The position numbers were made by a program, and so were the translations under genes. Below are positions 1 to 9,134 of a stretch of DNA of 64,000 nucleotides, piece after piece. Each line of letters begins with the position of its first letter. Position 1 is the first letter of the stretch. This stretch comes from Bradyrhizobium erythrophlei (GTDB lineage Bacteria; Pseudomonadota; Alphaproteobacteria; Rhizobiales; Xanthobacteraceae), in the NCBI GenBank assembly GCA_900129675.1, contig FSRD01000001.1, forward strand, positions 6,437,501-6,501,500, read 5' to 3'. The notes below the pieces were generated by a model. That model was not told the origin of the DNA and made no database searches. It was given only the letters and a program-made list of their open reading frames with translations.

Positions 1-392
1 TCCGCCGTTCCATCCAATTTGAAGCGCAGGCGGGCCCCGTCAGTGTTAATTCTGCTATAGCGTTCGGCGTTACGAAGAGCATCCGCGAGTTGTTCTGAGG
101 ATGCCATCACATAATAAACCAAACCAAGCTCGCGCAGGTCGAAGCTCCGTGCCAAATGAAATCCGAGAAAATCATCTCGAAGTTCTTCGGCTGCCAATTC
201 CAGGAGTTTGATCTGGGTGCGCACCTCAAGACGCGCAGTTGGATCGTCGGCTTCCTCAAGTCTCAACCCCGCTTTCGACAAAACAGCCTTCACGTCCTTG
301 CCTAGCTCGCGCAGTCGCGCGCATGCCAGACGAGCGATCCCACCAGTGGCGCTCGGTATCGAGCGGAAATCCTTGGGCTTGCTAGAGCGCAT
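1..392 (-). CDS. AraC-family regulator, N-terminal part (cut by window edge)
   Basis: The reading frame runs off the left edge, so only about 130 N-terminal residues are present. They match the ligand-binding N-terminal domain (arabinose-binding type) of AraC-family activators, with the stretch LRDDFLGFHLARSFDLRELG followed by GLVYYVMASSE. The C-terminal helix-turn-helix lies outside the window. The ATG at 392 is chosen because GGAG sits eight bases upstream; a GTG two codons earlier is possible. The family usually controls catabolic or stress genes, but the target cannot be told from here. Confidence 0.75.
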   Translation of the reverse strand, partial: MRSSKPKDFRSIPSATGGIARLACARLRELGKDVKAVLSKAGLRLEEADDPTARLEVRTQIKLLELAAEELRDDFLGFHLARSFDLRELGLVYYVMASSEQLADALRNAERYSRINTDGARLRFKLDGTA

Positions 393-572
393 GCGCACGG
401 CTCCATCTCCCAACAGCGCGTACTGCGCCCTTCAATGCAAAAAAGCGCGAAATCCAACACTTACTGCTGATCACCTTTTATTGGCCTTGGTCGCCTGCGT
501 TGACGAATTCTTGCAAAAATACTGAGCAGTCAGCCTCATTGGCTTGTGTGTGCAAGGCCTCTGATCCATTGC

Positions 573-688
573 ATTCACGACCGCTTCACGTCTGGCCTCA
601 AACCGTGACAAGGCCATCGCGAAGATGATCCCAACAATGAGCGTCAGCAGGCCAAGCGTGGGACTTTCCAACGTCGAAATATTGGTGC
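573..688 (-). pseudogene. Fragment of a DUF4239-type (bestrophin-like) membrane protein
   Basis: About 33 residues, including LLTLIVGIIFAMALSRFEAR, resemble the first membrane segment and following RFEARR motif of DUF4239 membrane proteins. After REAVVN the frame no longer resembles the family and it soon stops at 471. No convincing ATG precedes it. I read it as a remnant left by rearrangement near the IS630-type element. The assignment rests on one short motif. Confidence 0.35.
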
Positions 689-1054
689 CACCTCGACCCT
701 CATTTCGTATTCCGAGCTGTCAATCTAACTAGCTAACCACGAAGATTGCGCCAAGGCCGACTAGGAACAGTGTCAGAAGGGAATAGCTCTACAAATCGAT
801 CCATGATGACAGCGCGTTGTCGCCGATAAGGACTGCGGTAAGTTACGTTCGAAGAAGAGCCCGCTGGAGGGCCTGCCTGCGTTAGCTGTCTGGCACCATG
901 GACATGGCAAATTCCTATACACGCAGCCGCTGCCACGTTGATCTGCATCAATAGATATGTCGTCGTGATCAAATCATTTGGAGCCGCAGAAGCTTGGGAA
1001 ACGGTCCCAAGATGCGTCGCTAGACGATCGATTCCATGAAACCGGCATTGAGAA
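689..1054. other. Intergenic stretch without a recognisable gene
   Basis: A leftward frame at 733-972 is open but shows no recognised motif and no ribosome binding site. I see no RNA gene here. The stretch ends at the left end of the IS630-type element. Confidence 0.5.
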
Positions 1055-2322
1055 TGCCAGCATTTATGGAACGGGAAGCATGTTGGTGGATTCCTCGTTT
1101 GAGAAGAGCTGAACGAGGAGCGAGATCATGGCAACATGGCGGCGAGCGCTTGAGGTGGTGATGACAGATGAGGACGTTTTGCGTCTGATCAGCATTTCCC
1201 GGTCCCGCACCGAGCCGGCGAGCCGGGTGCAGCGTGCGCAGATGCTTCTGGCCTATAGCGAGAACCCGTCTTTTTTTGCCGTTGGACAGCGGGTGGGGGT
1301 GCATCACCAGACGGTCCAACGCTGCATCGAGCGGGCGCTGGCCTATGGGCCGTTGATGGCGCTTGATGACCGACCCAGACCGGGCAAGGAGCCAACGATT
1401 ACGCCGGAGGCCAAGGCCTGGCTGGTGTCGTTGGCGTGCGACAAGGCCAAGGATCACGGCTATCCGCACGAGTTGTGGACGACGCGTCTGCTGGCGCGCC
1501 ATGCGCGCGAACACGGGGCGGCAGCGGGACACGGATGCCTCGCCAATCTTGTCCAGGGCACGGTGTGCAAGATTCTCGGTCAAGAGGAGATCAAACCGCA
1601 TAAGGTACGTTACTATCTGGAACGCCGCGACGCCGAGTTCGAACAGAAGATGGCGGAAGTTCTGTGCGTCTATCGCGAGGTCCAGGTCCTGAAAAAGGCC
1701 GCGGCCAAGGCGAAGAAGGCGAAGAAAAAGCCTAAAACATCGCGCAAGCCGGTAGCGATTGTCTCCTACGACGAGAAGCCGGGAATCCAGGCGATCGCGA
1801 CCACGTCGCCGGATTTGCCGCCGGTGCCTGGCACCTACGCGACATTCTCACGCGACCATGAGTACAAGCGCCATGGCACGCTCAGCCTGTTGGCCGGGAT
1901 CGATCTGCTCACCGGCAAGGTCCACGCCCTGGTCAAAGACCGCCACCGCAGTCGCGAGTTCATTGAATTCCTCAAACTTCTCAATGCCGCTTACCCGGCC
2001 GGTACAGCGATCAAGCTGATCCTGGACAACCACTCGGCACATATCTCCCGAGAAACCCAAGCTTGGCTCGCTACTCAACCGAGCGGCCGCTTCGCGTTCA
2101 CCTTCACGCCCAAACACGGCTCGTGGCTCAACCTCATCGAGGGCTTCTTCTCCAAGTTCGCCCGCTCCGTCCTGCGCCACATCCGCGTAGCATCAAAACA
2201 GGAGCTAAAGGAGCGCATCATGCTCGGCATCAAGGACGTCAATCGCCACCCCGTCGTCCACACCTGGTCTTACAAACTCGCCGAGGCTGCCTGATATGAT
2301 TCAAACCAAGGAAACGCTGACC
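1055..2322 (+). mobile_element. IS630-family insertion sequence, apparently complete
   Basis: The transposase gene is flanked by imperfect 27-bp inverted ends at 1055-1081 and 2296-2322. They share the cores CAGCNTTT and GAANCAT (about 15 of 27 positions agree). A TA lies next to the right end, as expected for IS630 target choice; the left flank lacks an obvious TA. Exact boundaries are therefore approximate by a few bases. Confidence 0.7.
1128..2294 (+). CDS. IS630-family transposase
   Basis: The 388-residue protein has an N-terminal helix-turn-helix region (about residues 30-75, containing AVGQRVGVHHQTVQRCIERA), a lysine-rich linker near residue 190, and a DDE catalytic domain. The catalytic acids are visible in VSYDEKPG, LILDNHSAH and GSWLNLIEGFF. 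Length and motif order fit a full IS630 enzyme. The start could be the ATG at 1161. No frameshift is seen, so the enzyme may be functional. Confidence 0.9.
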   Translation: MATWRRALEVVMTDEDVLRLISISRSRTEPASRVQRAQMLLAYSENPSFFAVGQRVGVHHQTVQRCIERALAYGPLMALDDRPRPGKEPTITPEAKAWLVSLACDKAKDHGYPHELWTTRLLARHAREHGAAAGHGCLANLVQGTVCKILGQEEIKPHKVRYYLERRDAEFEQKMAEVLCVYREVQVLKKAAAKAKKAKKKPKTSRKPVAIVSYDEKPGIQAIATTSPDLPPVPGTYATFSRDHEYKRHGTLSLLAGIDLLTGKVHALVKDRHRSREFIEFLKLLNAAYPAGTAIKLILDNHSAHISRETQAWLATQPSGRFAFTFTPKHGSWLNLIEGFFSKFARSVLRHIRVASKQELKERIMLGIKDVNRHPVVHTWSYKLAEAA

Positions 2323-2576
2323 TAGTTCACAGGAGAGCCGTCTTGATACAGATCAAAGACCTGTCCAGAAGACCCGGCAGCAACTATCGATGTCGGATCG
2401 GTTGCCATAGACCGCTGGTAGTGAGGCCACCCCGCTGAACGCATCGTTTGACCTATAGACAGTTCGAGAGGGCAGAACCGGCGTGGTGGCTCGTGTCCGA
2501 TCATGCGGGCGCAGGCAACGAACTGGGTATCGAAATCGTTTAGCGAGCCGGTTGCGGACAGGAGCGGGAGAAATGC

Positions 2577-3482
2577 ATGGCGATGCTTGGCGAGATAACA
2601 CATACCACCACCTATAAGTATGCGAGGCCCGTCACCTTCGGCACACACCGAGCGATGTTCTTGCCAAGGCGTGGTTCGTCTGCGCGCCTGCTTGGTTGGT
2701 CGGCCAGAACCAGTATCCGCTCAAAGATAAATTGGGTCAGTGATGCCCGTTCCAATGCCGTAACGGTGATTGATTTCAGCGAACCAGGCAGCGAACTGAC
2801 ATTTACCTTTCAGGTTCGAGGAGTGTATTTCGGCATAAAAGGCATCGAGGCCTTTCCATTGGAAGCTCGGGCTGACGAAGTTCCGGTGCAATATACGCCT
2901 GACGAGTGGAACGACCTCGCCGGTTATCTCCGTCCCCATGCAGAAGACCCCGACGGAAGCCTGGCCGCATGGACGAAGAGATTCGTTGCCGGTGACCAGG
3001 ATCAAACGGTTGCCATGTTGCGCCGGATGCTGGCTACGTTTCGTGATGAATTCAGTTACCGTGCGAGGGATACGGAAGGAACCCAGACGCCCCCTGAAAC
3101 TCTTCGCATGAAATCCGGCACCTGCCGGGACTACGCTTGGCTTATGATCGAAGCACTGCGTCGTCTTGGGTTCGCCTCGCGCTTTGTCAGCGGATACTTG
3201 TATGATGGAGCGCTGGATGGCGGCGCGGTCGGCATGACCGGCTCGGGCGCGACCCAGGCGTGGTTGCAGGTGTTTCTCCCAGGTGCCGGCTGGCTGGATT
3301 ACGACCCGACCAACCAAATCAACGCTGGGTTCGATTTGATCCCCGTGGCGGTTGCCCGACATCCGGCTCAGGCGATCCCACTACAAGGCTCATGGTTTGG
3401 TGAGGCCAAGGACTATTTGGGCATGTTCGTCAACGTGGCGGTCCACAAGGTCGGAGAGGTTGCCGACCCATCTGAGGGATAG
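2577..3482 (+). CDS. Transglutaminase-like protein with altered catalytic histidine
   Basis: This 301-residue protein has an N-terminal beta-rich domain typical of bacterial transglutaminase-like proteins (starting GEITHTTTYKYARPV) and a C-terminal papain-like core. The core shows the nucleophile in SGTCRDYAW (Cys183) and the acid in WLDYDPTN (Asp243). The position normally held by histidine in THAW reads ATQAW, so Gln227 replaces the expected His. The family includes proteases and cross-linking enzymes; loss of His may mean a binding or inactive role. A GGGAG site precedes the ATG at 2577; a second ATG is at 2583. Confidence 0.85.
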   Translation: MAMLGEITHTTTYKYARPVTFGTHRAMFLPRRGSSARLLGWSARTSIRSKINWVSDARSNAVTVIDFSEPGSELTFTFQVRGVYFGIKGIEAFPLEARADEVPVQYTPDEWNDLAGYLRPHAEDPDGSLAAWTKRFVAGDQDQTVAMLRRMLATFRDEFSYRARDTEGTQTPPETLRMKSGTCRDYAWLMIEALRRLGFASRFVSGYLYDGALDGGAVGMTGSGATQAWLQVFLPGAGWLDYDPTNQINAGFDLIPVAVARHPAQAIPLQGSWFGEAKDYLGMFVNVAVHKVGEVADPSEG

Positions 3483-3749
3483 GGCCGCGCGCGCGGCTGT
3501 GAGCGCACATTTTCCACGCGAACATACCCGACCGATAACGGCGGTGCCGGTCGGCCTGGATCTACGTCAAGCCGGAAAGAGACCGAGCGTCGATTGATAG
3601 CGTCGTGATGGCGGCGGCGAACGTGGTCACCATTTTGCAGGGCGAGCGCATCCACGCCATCCGATGGCGGGCCGTCCCCGCCGGCCGGGCTACCCGATTG
3701 CGGGTCGTCCCGGTGGCGCTATTCCGGTCTTCCCATTTCACCGCCCCAG
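3483..3749. other. Intergenic region between convergent genes
   Basis: The stretch lies between the ends of the transglutaminase-like gene and the DUF2189 gene. No gene, RNA or clear hairpin was recognised. Confidence 0.4.
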
Positions 3750-4646
3750 CTAGCGCTCGCGGCTCCACGGGAAGAGGGAGGCCGGGAAATCCGCCGCATA
3801 GCGGTGACCGATCGGCGGACGGGGCTGTTCTTCCGGCGGGTTCGGGTCGGGCTCCACCAGCTTCCGATAAAGATGCCAGGTGGCATGACCGAGCACGGGA
3901 AGGACGACAGCGAGACCGACGAAGGCCGGTAGCGAACCGATCGCCAGCAGCACCGCAACAATCAGGCCCCATACGGCCATCGCAAACGGATTCTCCCTCA
4001 CGGCCCGCAGCGACGTCCGGATTGCGTCGATCGCGGTCGCATGCCGGTCGAGCATCAACGGAAACGACACGACACTGACGCACAGGGCCACGACGGCGAA
4101 CAGGAAGCCGACGCCGCAGCCGACGATGATGAGCGACCATCCCTCCGGCGTGGTCAATACACGGGTCGCGAAGTCAGGGATGGTTGCAGCCGGAGCGTGG
4201 CCGAAGGTTGCAATGTAGATCGCGTCCGCGGCGGCGATCCAGGTCCCGAACAGAACCAGCAGGAGTATGCCGAGTTCGAGCATGGCGCCGAAAGACGGTG
4301 CGCGCAGCACCTGCATCGCATCCCACACCGCGGCTTCCTCGCCACGCTCGCGGCGGCGGCTGAGCTCGTAGAGGCCGAGCGCGGCAAAAGGACCGATCAG
4401 CGTAAAACCGGCGGCCAGCGGAAACAGCAGCGGCAGCACCGAATAGCCGATGACAAGTCTGAACAGGACGAGTCCGAGAACGGGATAAATCACGCACAGG
4501 ACAACCGCGTGAGTTGGGACCGCCTTGAAGTCTTCCCAGCCCAGGCGCAGCGCGTCGCCCAAGTCGGAAAAGCTGATCTTGCGAACGACAAACGCGGTAG
4601 AGACGCCGAACACTTGCAGTTTGGGTCTTGCGAATACCGTGGTCAT
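3750..4646 (-). CDS. DUF2189 integral membrane protein
   Basis: From the ATG at 4646 (preceded by GGAGACCGGAG) the protein has 298 residues. It has about six hydrophobic segments, among them YPVLGLVLFRLVIGYSVLPL and LLLVLFGTWIAAADAI. The pattern matches DUF2189 inner-membrane proteins, whose biochemical role is unknown but which often sit beside terminal oxidase genes. Here it lies upstream of, and divergent from, a cytochrome oxidase operon, which supports a shared respiratory context. An in-frame start 32 codons upstream would add a charged tail and is less likely. An insertion sequence now sits in the shared promoter region. Confidence 0.85.
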   Translation of the reverse strand: MTTVFARPKLQVFGVSTAFVVRKISFSDLGDALRLGWEDFKAVPTHAVVLCVIYPVLGLVLFRLVIGYSVLPLLFPLAAGFTLIGPFAALGLYELSRRRERGEEAAVWDAMQVLRAPSFGAMLELGILLLVLFGTWIAAADAIYIATFGHAPAATIPDFATRVLTTPEGWSLIIVGCGVGFLFAVVALCVSVVSFPLMLDRHATAIDAIRTSLRAVRENPFAMAVWGLIVAVLLAIGSLPAFVGLAVVLPVLGHATWHLYRKLVEPDPNPPEEQPRPPIGHRYAADFPASLFPWSRER

Positions 4647-4956
4647 GGCTCCGGTCTCCTTGCTTGTGATCGCAGGGGAACGGAGCGCACCCAAAACGCG
4701 CGCATCCGCCTCGTGCGCGAAAATCGCGATCGAGCCCGGCAAATCAGGTTCAACGAGAAAGAGCTTTGCCGGACGACGTCTGTCGCGACCGGTGCAGTGA
4801 AATTAGCGCGATATGCGACAGAAGCAAGATAGCGCTCGCGATTGTGCATCCGCACAAATTGATTTGTTGCATCGCATCATCGAAAGGTGATGCCGACGGG
4901 TGTTCTCCGGCTTGCGTTGCATTCGGGCCAACACGCGCCGGACAAAGGCGGGGCAT

Positions 4957-6210
4957 CAGGGGAATCGGGTGAAGGATTTCATGCGGCGATGAGGCTGGCG
5001 AGATACTCGTCGTCCCATCCTGCGGTTTTGCGCCGGAGGCGGATGGAATCCTTGCCTGGGGCCTTTCGGGTGAGATTGTAGGCGATGTGCCGGCAGGTTG
5101 CGAAGTTGGCTGGGGCGTTGTCTGTTCTGACGCGGCATTCGTCGTCGCGAAAGACCATGTCCATGATCCAGTGCAAGGAGTTCTCGATGGCCCAGTGCGC
5201 GCGGATCATCGGGCCGACCGCGGTGGCCGGCATCACCAGCGAGGTGATGTAGAAGCGCGTCTCGTCGGTGATCTTGCCGTTGATTTCGCGCCGGCTTTCG
5301 ACCACGACAACCGCGTTCAGGCCCGGCCATTGGTGGCGCGCCTGCAGCCAGTCGACATCGTGGATCACCGTGTAGTTTCGGGTCTCGATACGGCCGTGAT
5401 CCGCATCGACCGTTTCGTGCGTGCTGATCGTGGCATCCCTGTATTTCAAGGCTTTCTGCTCATCGACGAAAACCTCGACATCCTCGCGCAGGGTTCCCTG
5501 ATTGCCCTTCAGCGCGACAATGTAATCGGCCTTTTTCTCGACGATTTTGGTGGCGATGTCGCGTTGGCAGCCCATCGCATCGATCGTCACAACTGCGCCC
5601 TCGATCGACATCATGTCGAGCAGCGCCGGGATGGCGACGATCTCGTTCGACTTCTCGTTCACCTTCACCTGGCCCAGAACGATGCGTTGCCGCGCGGCGA
5701 AGGCAGAGACCATGTGGATCGCCTCTTTCGAGCCCTTGGTCTGATACGAGCGCCGCGACGTCTTGCCATCGATCGCGATGACCTCGGCGGGTGTGTTCGT
5801 CAGCGCCGCCACCCAAGCCACGAAGCAAAGCTGGAAGGCGCGGGCGTCGAGCGTGGCAAAGATATCGCCGAGATGATCATGCGAGGGTGTGCCGTTCACA
5901 TAGGGCCGAAACCGCCGCAGCAGCTCGATCTTCCGCTCGCCAAATCGCGCGATGTCGGTGAACGCCTCCGCCCCCGCAAGAACCGCCAGAAGAATCAGGA
6001 GCAGCACTTCCGGGAGCGGATAATCCACTTTGCCGGCCTGACGATGATCCGGCAACCCGCTGAAATGGTGAAGAAAACTCGTCGTCTCCGAAACCTCTGC
6101 AAACGGTGTCCCCTCGGTATCCATCATCGTCCCCCTCCTGCGGCGCACTGGACGACAACAGATTCAGCACTTCAGCCTTTTGTCACGGATATCTTCACCC
6201 GATTGCCCTG
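4957..6210 (-). mobile_element. ISAs1-family insertion sequence with perfect target duplication
   Basis: Near-perfect 18-bp inverted ends lie at 4957-4974 and 6193-6210 (17 of 18 match; consensus CAGGGNAATCGGGTGAAG). They are flanked on both sides by the identical 10-mer GGCGGGGCAT (4947-4956 and 6211-6220). This defines a 1254-bp element. The intact duplication and open transposase frame suggest a recent insertion. It landed between the divergent DUF2189 gene and the cox operon. Confidence 0.95.
4979..6127 (-). CDS. ISAs1-family transposase
   Basis: The 382-residue protein has the ISAs1 (H-repeat) layout. An N-terminal DUF4338-like region contains FSGLPDHRQAGKVDYPLPEV, followed by a DDE domain with EVIAIDGKTSRRS, VTIDAMGCQ and RAHWAIENSLHW. 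It ends close to the left inverted repeat. The ATG at 6127 is chosen because AGGAGG lies six bases upstream; a GTG at 6148 is also in frame. No disruption is visible, so the element may still be mobile. Confidence 0.93.
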   Translation of the reverse strand: MMDTEGTPFAEVSETTSFLHHFSGLPDHRQAGKVDYPLPEVLLLILLAVLAGAEAFTDIARFGERKIELLRRFRPYVNGTPSHDHLGDIFATLDARAFQLCFVAWVAALTNTPAEVIAIDGKTSRRSYQTKGSKEAIHMVSAFAARQRIVLGQVKVNEKSNEIVAIPALLDMMSIEGAVVTIDAMGCQRDIATKIVEKKADYIVALKGNQGTLREDVEVFVDEQKALKYRDATISTHETVDADHGRIETRNYTVIHDVDWLQARHQWPGLNAVVVVESRREINGKITDETRFYITSLVMPATAVGPMIRAHWAIENSLHWIMDMVFRDDECRVRTDNAPANFATCRHIAYNLTRKAPGKDSIRLRRKTAGWDDEYLASLIAA

Positions 6211-6220
6211 GGCGGGGCAT

Positions 6221-6451
6221 ACTCCTCTATTGACGCCGGGCGCGGCGGGGACCATCTTAAAAGCCTAGACGCCCCCAGCTCCGACGAGATGAGCGGTCGT
6301 GACGCGTGTTCTGTGTCTTGACGTCGCGACCGGTTAAATGGGCGAGGCAAAAGGCATGACGATGGCGAACGTGAAATCCGCCATCGCGACAGACGTGAGC
6401 TTCGCCCTTTGATTCGTATCCGCAGCCTTTAGTGGCAAGGATGAATGAGGG
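6221..6451. promoter_or_regulatory. Likely upstream region of the cox operon
   Basis: This 230-base non-coding stretch separates the ISAs1 element from the first cox gene. It must hold the operon promoter unless transcription starts in the element. No specific box could be assigned by eye. Confidence 0.35.
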
Positions 6452-7285
6452 ATGGCTGTAGCGATCATACTGCTCCTGGTTGCGGTCGCCTCGGTGCTGT
6501 TTCACATCTTCAGCCCATGGTGGTGGACGCCGCTTGCCTCGAACTGGGGCTACATCGATGACACCATCACCCTGACATTCTGGATCACCGGGGCCGTTTT
6601 CTCCGCGGTCGTCGTGTTCATGGCCTATTGTGTCTTCCGCTTCCGACACACGGAGGGAAGGCGGGCAGCCTACAACCCCGAAAACAAGAAGCTCGAATGG
6701 TGGCTCAGCATCGGGACGGCGATCGGCGTCGCGGCCATGCTGGCACCCGGGCTGGTCGTCTGGCACCAGTTCGTCACTGTTCCGGCCGATGCGACCGAGG
6801 TCGAGGTCATGGGACAGCAGTGGATGTGGAGCTATCGGCTTCCCGGAAAGGACGGCCGGCTCGGGACGTCCGATGCCCGCAATGTCAGTTCCGACAATCC
6901 GATGGGGTTGAATCCCGACGATCCCGCCGGAAAAGACGACGTCGTCATTCAAAACGACGATTTGCACCTGCCGGTCGGAAAACCCGTGAAGGTGTTGCTC
7001 CGCTCAATTGATGTCCTGCATGATTTCTATGTGCCCGAGTTCCGGGCCAAGATGGATATGATACCGGGCTCGGTCACGTATTACTGGTTGACGCCCACCC
7101 GCACCGGAACATTCGACGTTCTCTGCGCGGAACTGTGCGGCGCCGCGCATGCGCAGATGCGAAGCAAGGTCGTCGTCGAGGAAGAGAAGGAATATCACGC
7201 CTGGCTGGAGAAGCAGCACACGTTCGCCGAACTTTCGGGACAGCGCGACGTCGCGAAAGCGGCCTACAAGACAGGCAGCGAATGA
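6452..7285 (+). CDS. coxM: Cytochrome c oxidase subunit II (CoxM-like)
   Basis: Subunit II accepts electrons from cytochrome c through the binuclear CuA centre on the periplasmic side. The CuA ligands are all present: His190 (DVLHDFYVPEF), Cys225, Glu227 and Cys229 (CAELC), His233 and Met236. The aromatic electron-entry patch GQQWMWSY is also present. There are hydrophobic segments near residues 3-20, 42-62 and 86-106, the first unusual for simple subunit II proteins. The protein has 277 residues and starts at an ATG just after GAGGG. It begins an operon with subunits I, III, III and IV, in the order of bradyrhizobial coxMNOP. Confidence 0.93.
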   Translation: MAVAIILLLVAVASVLFHIFSPWWWTPLASNWGYIDDTITLTFWITGAVFSAVVVFMAYCVFRFRHTEGRRAAYNPENKKLEWWLSIGTAIGVAAMLAPGLVVWHQFVTVPADATEVEVMGQQWMWSYRLPGKDGRLGTSDARNVSSDNPMGLNPDDPAGKDDVVIQNDDLHLPVGKPVKVLLRSIDVLHDFYVPEFRAKMDMIPGSVTYYWLTPTRTGTFDVLCAELCGAAHAQMRSKVVVEEEKEYHAWLEKQHTFAELSGQRDVAKAAYKTGSE

Positions 7286-7358
7286 AAATACCGAAGAGGA
7301 GGCGCCATCCATCGTGAGGCGAACTCCTCGCTGAAGAGAGACCAGGGAGGGTATTCCG

Positions 7359-9134
7359 ATGGTCGATGTACCGTTTGACACCGTTGCAGGCGTCCCGCCG
7401 GCTGAAGTGGGCGAGGTCGAACTCTATCATCCGAGAAGCTGGTGGACGAAGTACGTCTTCTCGCAGGATGCCAAGGTTATCGCCGTCCAGTACTCGATCA
7501 CGGCGATGTCCATTGGAATGGTTGCGCTGGTGCTGTCATGGCTGATGCGGCTGCAACTGGGATTTCCCGGCACCTTTTCCTTCATCGATGCCAACCAGTA
7601 CCTGCAGTTCATCACCATGCACGGCATGATCATGGTGATCTACCTGCTCACGGCGTTGTTCCTCGGCGGCTTCGGCAACTACCTGATCCCGCTGATGGTC
7701 GGCGCCCGGGACATGGTGTTCCCCTATGTGAACATGCTGAGCTACTGGGTCTACCTGCTCGCGGTCGTGGTGCTGGCCGCGACCTTCTTCGTGCCCGGCG
7801 GGCCTACCGGCGCCGGCTGGACGCTGTACCCGCCCCAGGCGATTCTCTCCGGCACCCCCGGGCAGGATTGGGGCATCATTTTCATGCTGGCTTCCCTGAT
7901 CCTGTTCATCATCGGGTTTACGATGGGCGGGCTCAATTATGTGGTGACGGTGCTGCAGGCGCGCACACGCGGCATGACGTTGATGCGCTTGCCGTTGACG
8001 GTGTGGGGCATTTTCACGGCCACCGTCATGGCGCTGCTGGCCTTCCCGGCGCTGTTCGTCGCTTCGGTGATGCTGCTGCTCGACCGCCTCCTGGGAACCA
8101 GCTTCTTCATGCCCACGCTGGTCGAGATGGGCACGCTGACGAAATATGGCGGCGGCAGCCCGATCCTGTTCCAGCACCTGTTCTGGTTCTTCGGCCATCC
8201 CGAAGTCTACATCGTCGCGTTGCCGGCCTTCGGCATCATTTCCGATCTGATCAGCGTCCACGCGCGAAAGAACATCTTCGGCTATCGCATGATGGTCTGG
8301 GCCATCGTGGCAATCGGCGCGCTCAGCTTCGTCGTATGGGCGCACCACATGTATGTGAGCGGCATGCATCCGTATTTCGGGTTCTTCTTCGCTACCACGA
8401 CGCTGATCATCGCCATCCCGACGGCGATCAAGGTTTACAACTGGGTGCTGACCCTGTGGCGCGGCGACATTCATCTCACCATCCCGATGCTGTTCGCGCT
8501 GGCGTTTATCATCACCTTCGTCAACGGCGGCCTGACCGGCCTGTTTCTCGGCAACGTGGTCGTAGACGTTCCGTTGTCCGACACGATGTTCGTTGTCGCC
8601 CACTTCCACATGGTGATGGGCATTGCGCCGATCATGGCCGTGTTCGGCGGGATCTATCATTGGTATCCGAAAGTTACCGGACGGATGCTCAATGAGGCGC
8701 TTGGACGATTCCACTTCTGGGTCTCGTTCCTCGGGGCCTATGCGGTCTTCTTCCCCATGCACTATCTCGGCCTGCTGGGCATGCCCCGCCGCTATCACGA
8801 CATTGGCGAAACGTCCTTCATCCCGGCATCCGCCCATGACCTCAACGCGTTCATGAGCGTGGCGGCCTTGATTGTCGGCTTCGCCCAGCTCGTGTTCCTG
8901 TTCAATCTGATCTGGAGCCTGTTCAAGGGCAAAGAGGCCGGCGGCAATCCCTGGGGAGCCGCGTCGCTGGAATGGCAAACTCCGGAGACCCCGCCGGGGC
9001 ATGGCAACTGGGGCAAGGAGCTCCCGATCGTCTATCGCTGGGCCTACGATTACAGCGTGCCCGGCGCCATCAGGGATTTCGTGCCGCAAAATGAACCGCC
9101 GGCCGGATTGTCGGCGCAGGGGTCCCACCCATGA
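7359..9134 (+). CDS. coxN: Cytochrome c oxidase subunit I (CoxN-like)
   Basis: Catalytic haem-copper subunit, 591 residues with about twelve membrane spans. Haem and copper ligands are visible: His88 (low-spin haem), His280 and Tyr284 in FGHPEVY, His329 and His330, and His415/His417 in VAHFHMVMG. The glutamate of HPEVY marks a proton-pumping A1-type oxidase, and the lysine of PTAIK is the usual K-channel neighbour. GGGAGG precedes the start. Its stop codon overlaps the start of the next gene (ATGA), so the two are probably translationally coupled. Confidence 0.95.
   Translation: MVDVPFDTVAGVPPAEVGEVELYHPRSWWTKYVFSQDAKVIAVQYSITAMSIGMVALVLSWLMRLQLGFPGTFSFIDANQYLQFITMHGMIMVIYLLTALFLGGFGNYLIPLMVGARDMVFPYVNMLSYWVYLLAVVVLAATFFVPGGPTGAGWTLYPPQAILSGTPGQDWGIIFMLASLILFIIGFTMGGLNYVVTVLQARTRGMTLMRLPLTVWGIFTATVMALLAFPALFVASVMLLLDRLLGTSFFMPTLVEMGTLTKYGGGSPILFQHLFWFFGHPEVYIVALPAFGIISDLISVHARKNIFGYRMMVWAIVAIGALSFVVWAHHMYVSGMHPYFGFFFATTTLIIAIPTAIKVYNWVLTLWRGDIHLTIPMLFALAFIITFVNGGLTGLFLGNVVVDVPLSDTMFVVAHFHMVMGIAPIMAVFGGIYHWYPKVTGRMLNEALGRFHFWVSFLGAYAVFFPMHYLGLLGMPRRYHDIGETSFIPASAHDLNAFMSVAALIVGFAQLVFLFNLIWSLFKGKEAGGNPWGAASLEWQTPETPPGHGNWGKELPIVYRWAYDYSVPGAIRDFVPQNEPPAGLSAQGSHP

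Noticed and set aside
733..972. 79-residue minus-strand frame
   Set aside because: No recognisable domain and no ribosome binding site.
2322..2648. 108-residue minus-strand frame next to the IS630-type element
   Set aside because: No motif, no ribosome site and it overlaps the start of the transglutaminase-like gene; at best an unrecognisable remnant.
5087..6268. 393-residue plus-strand frame over the ISAs1 element
   Set aside because: Antisense of the transposase, extending past the inverted end; not a passenger gene.
7536..9128. 530-residue minus-strand frame
   Set aside because: Shadow of cytochrome oxidase subunit I, with the charged composition typical of antisense frames in GC-rich genes.
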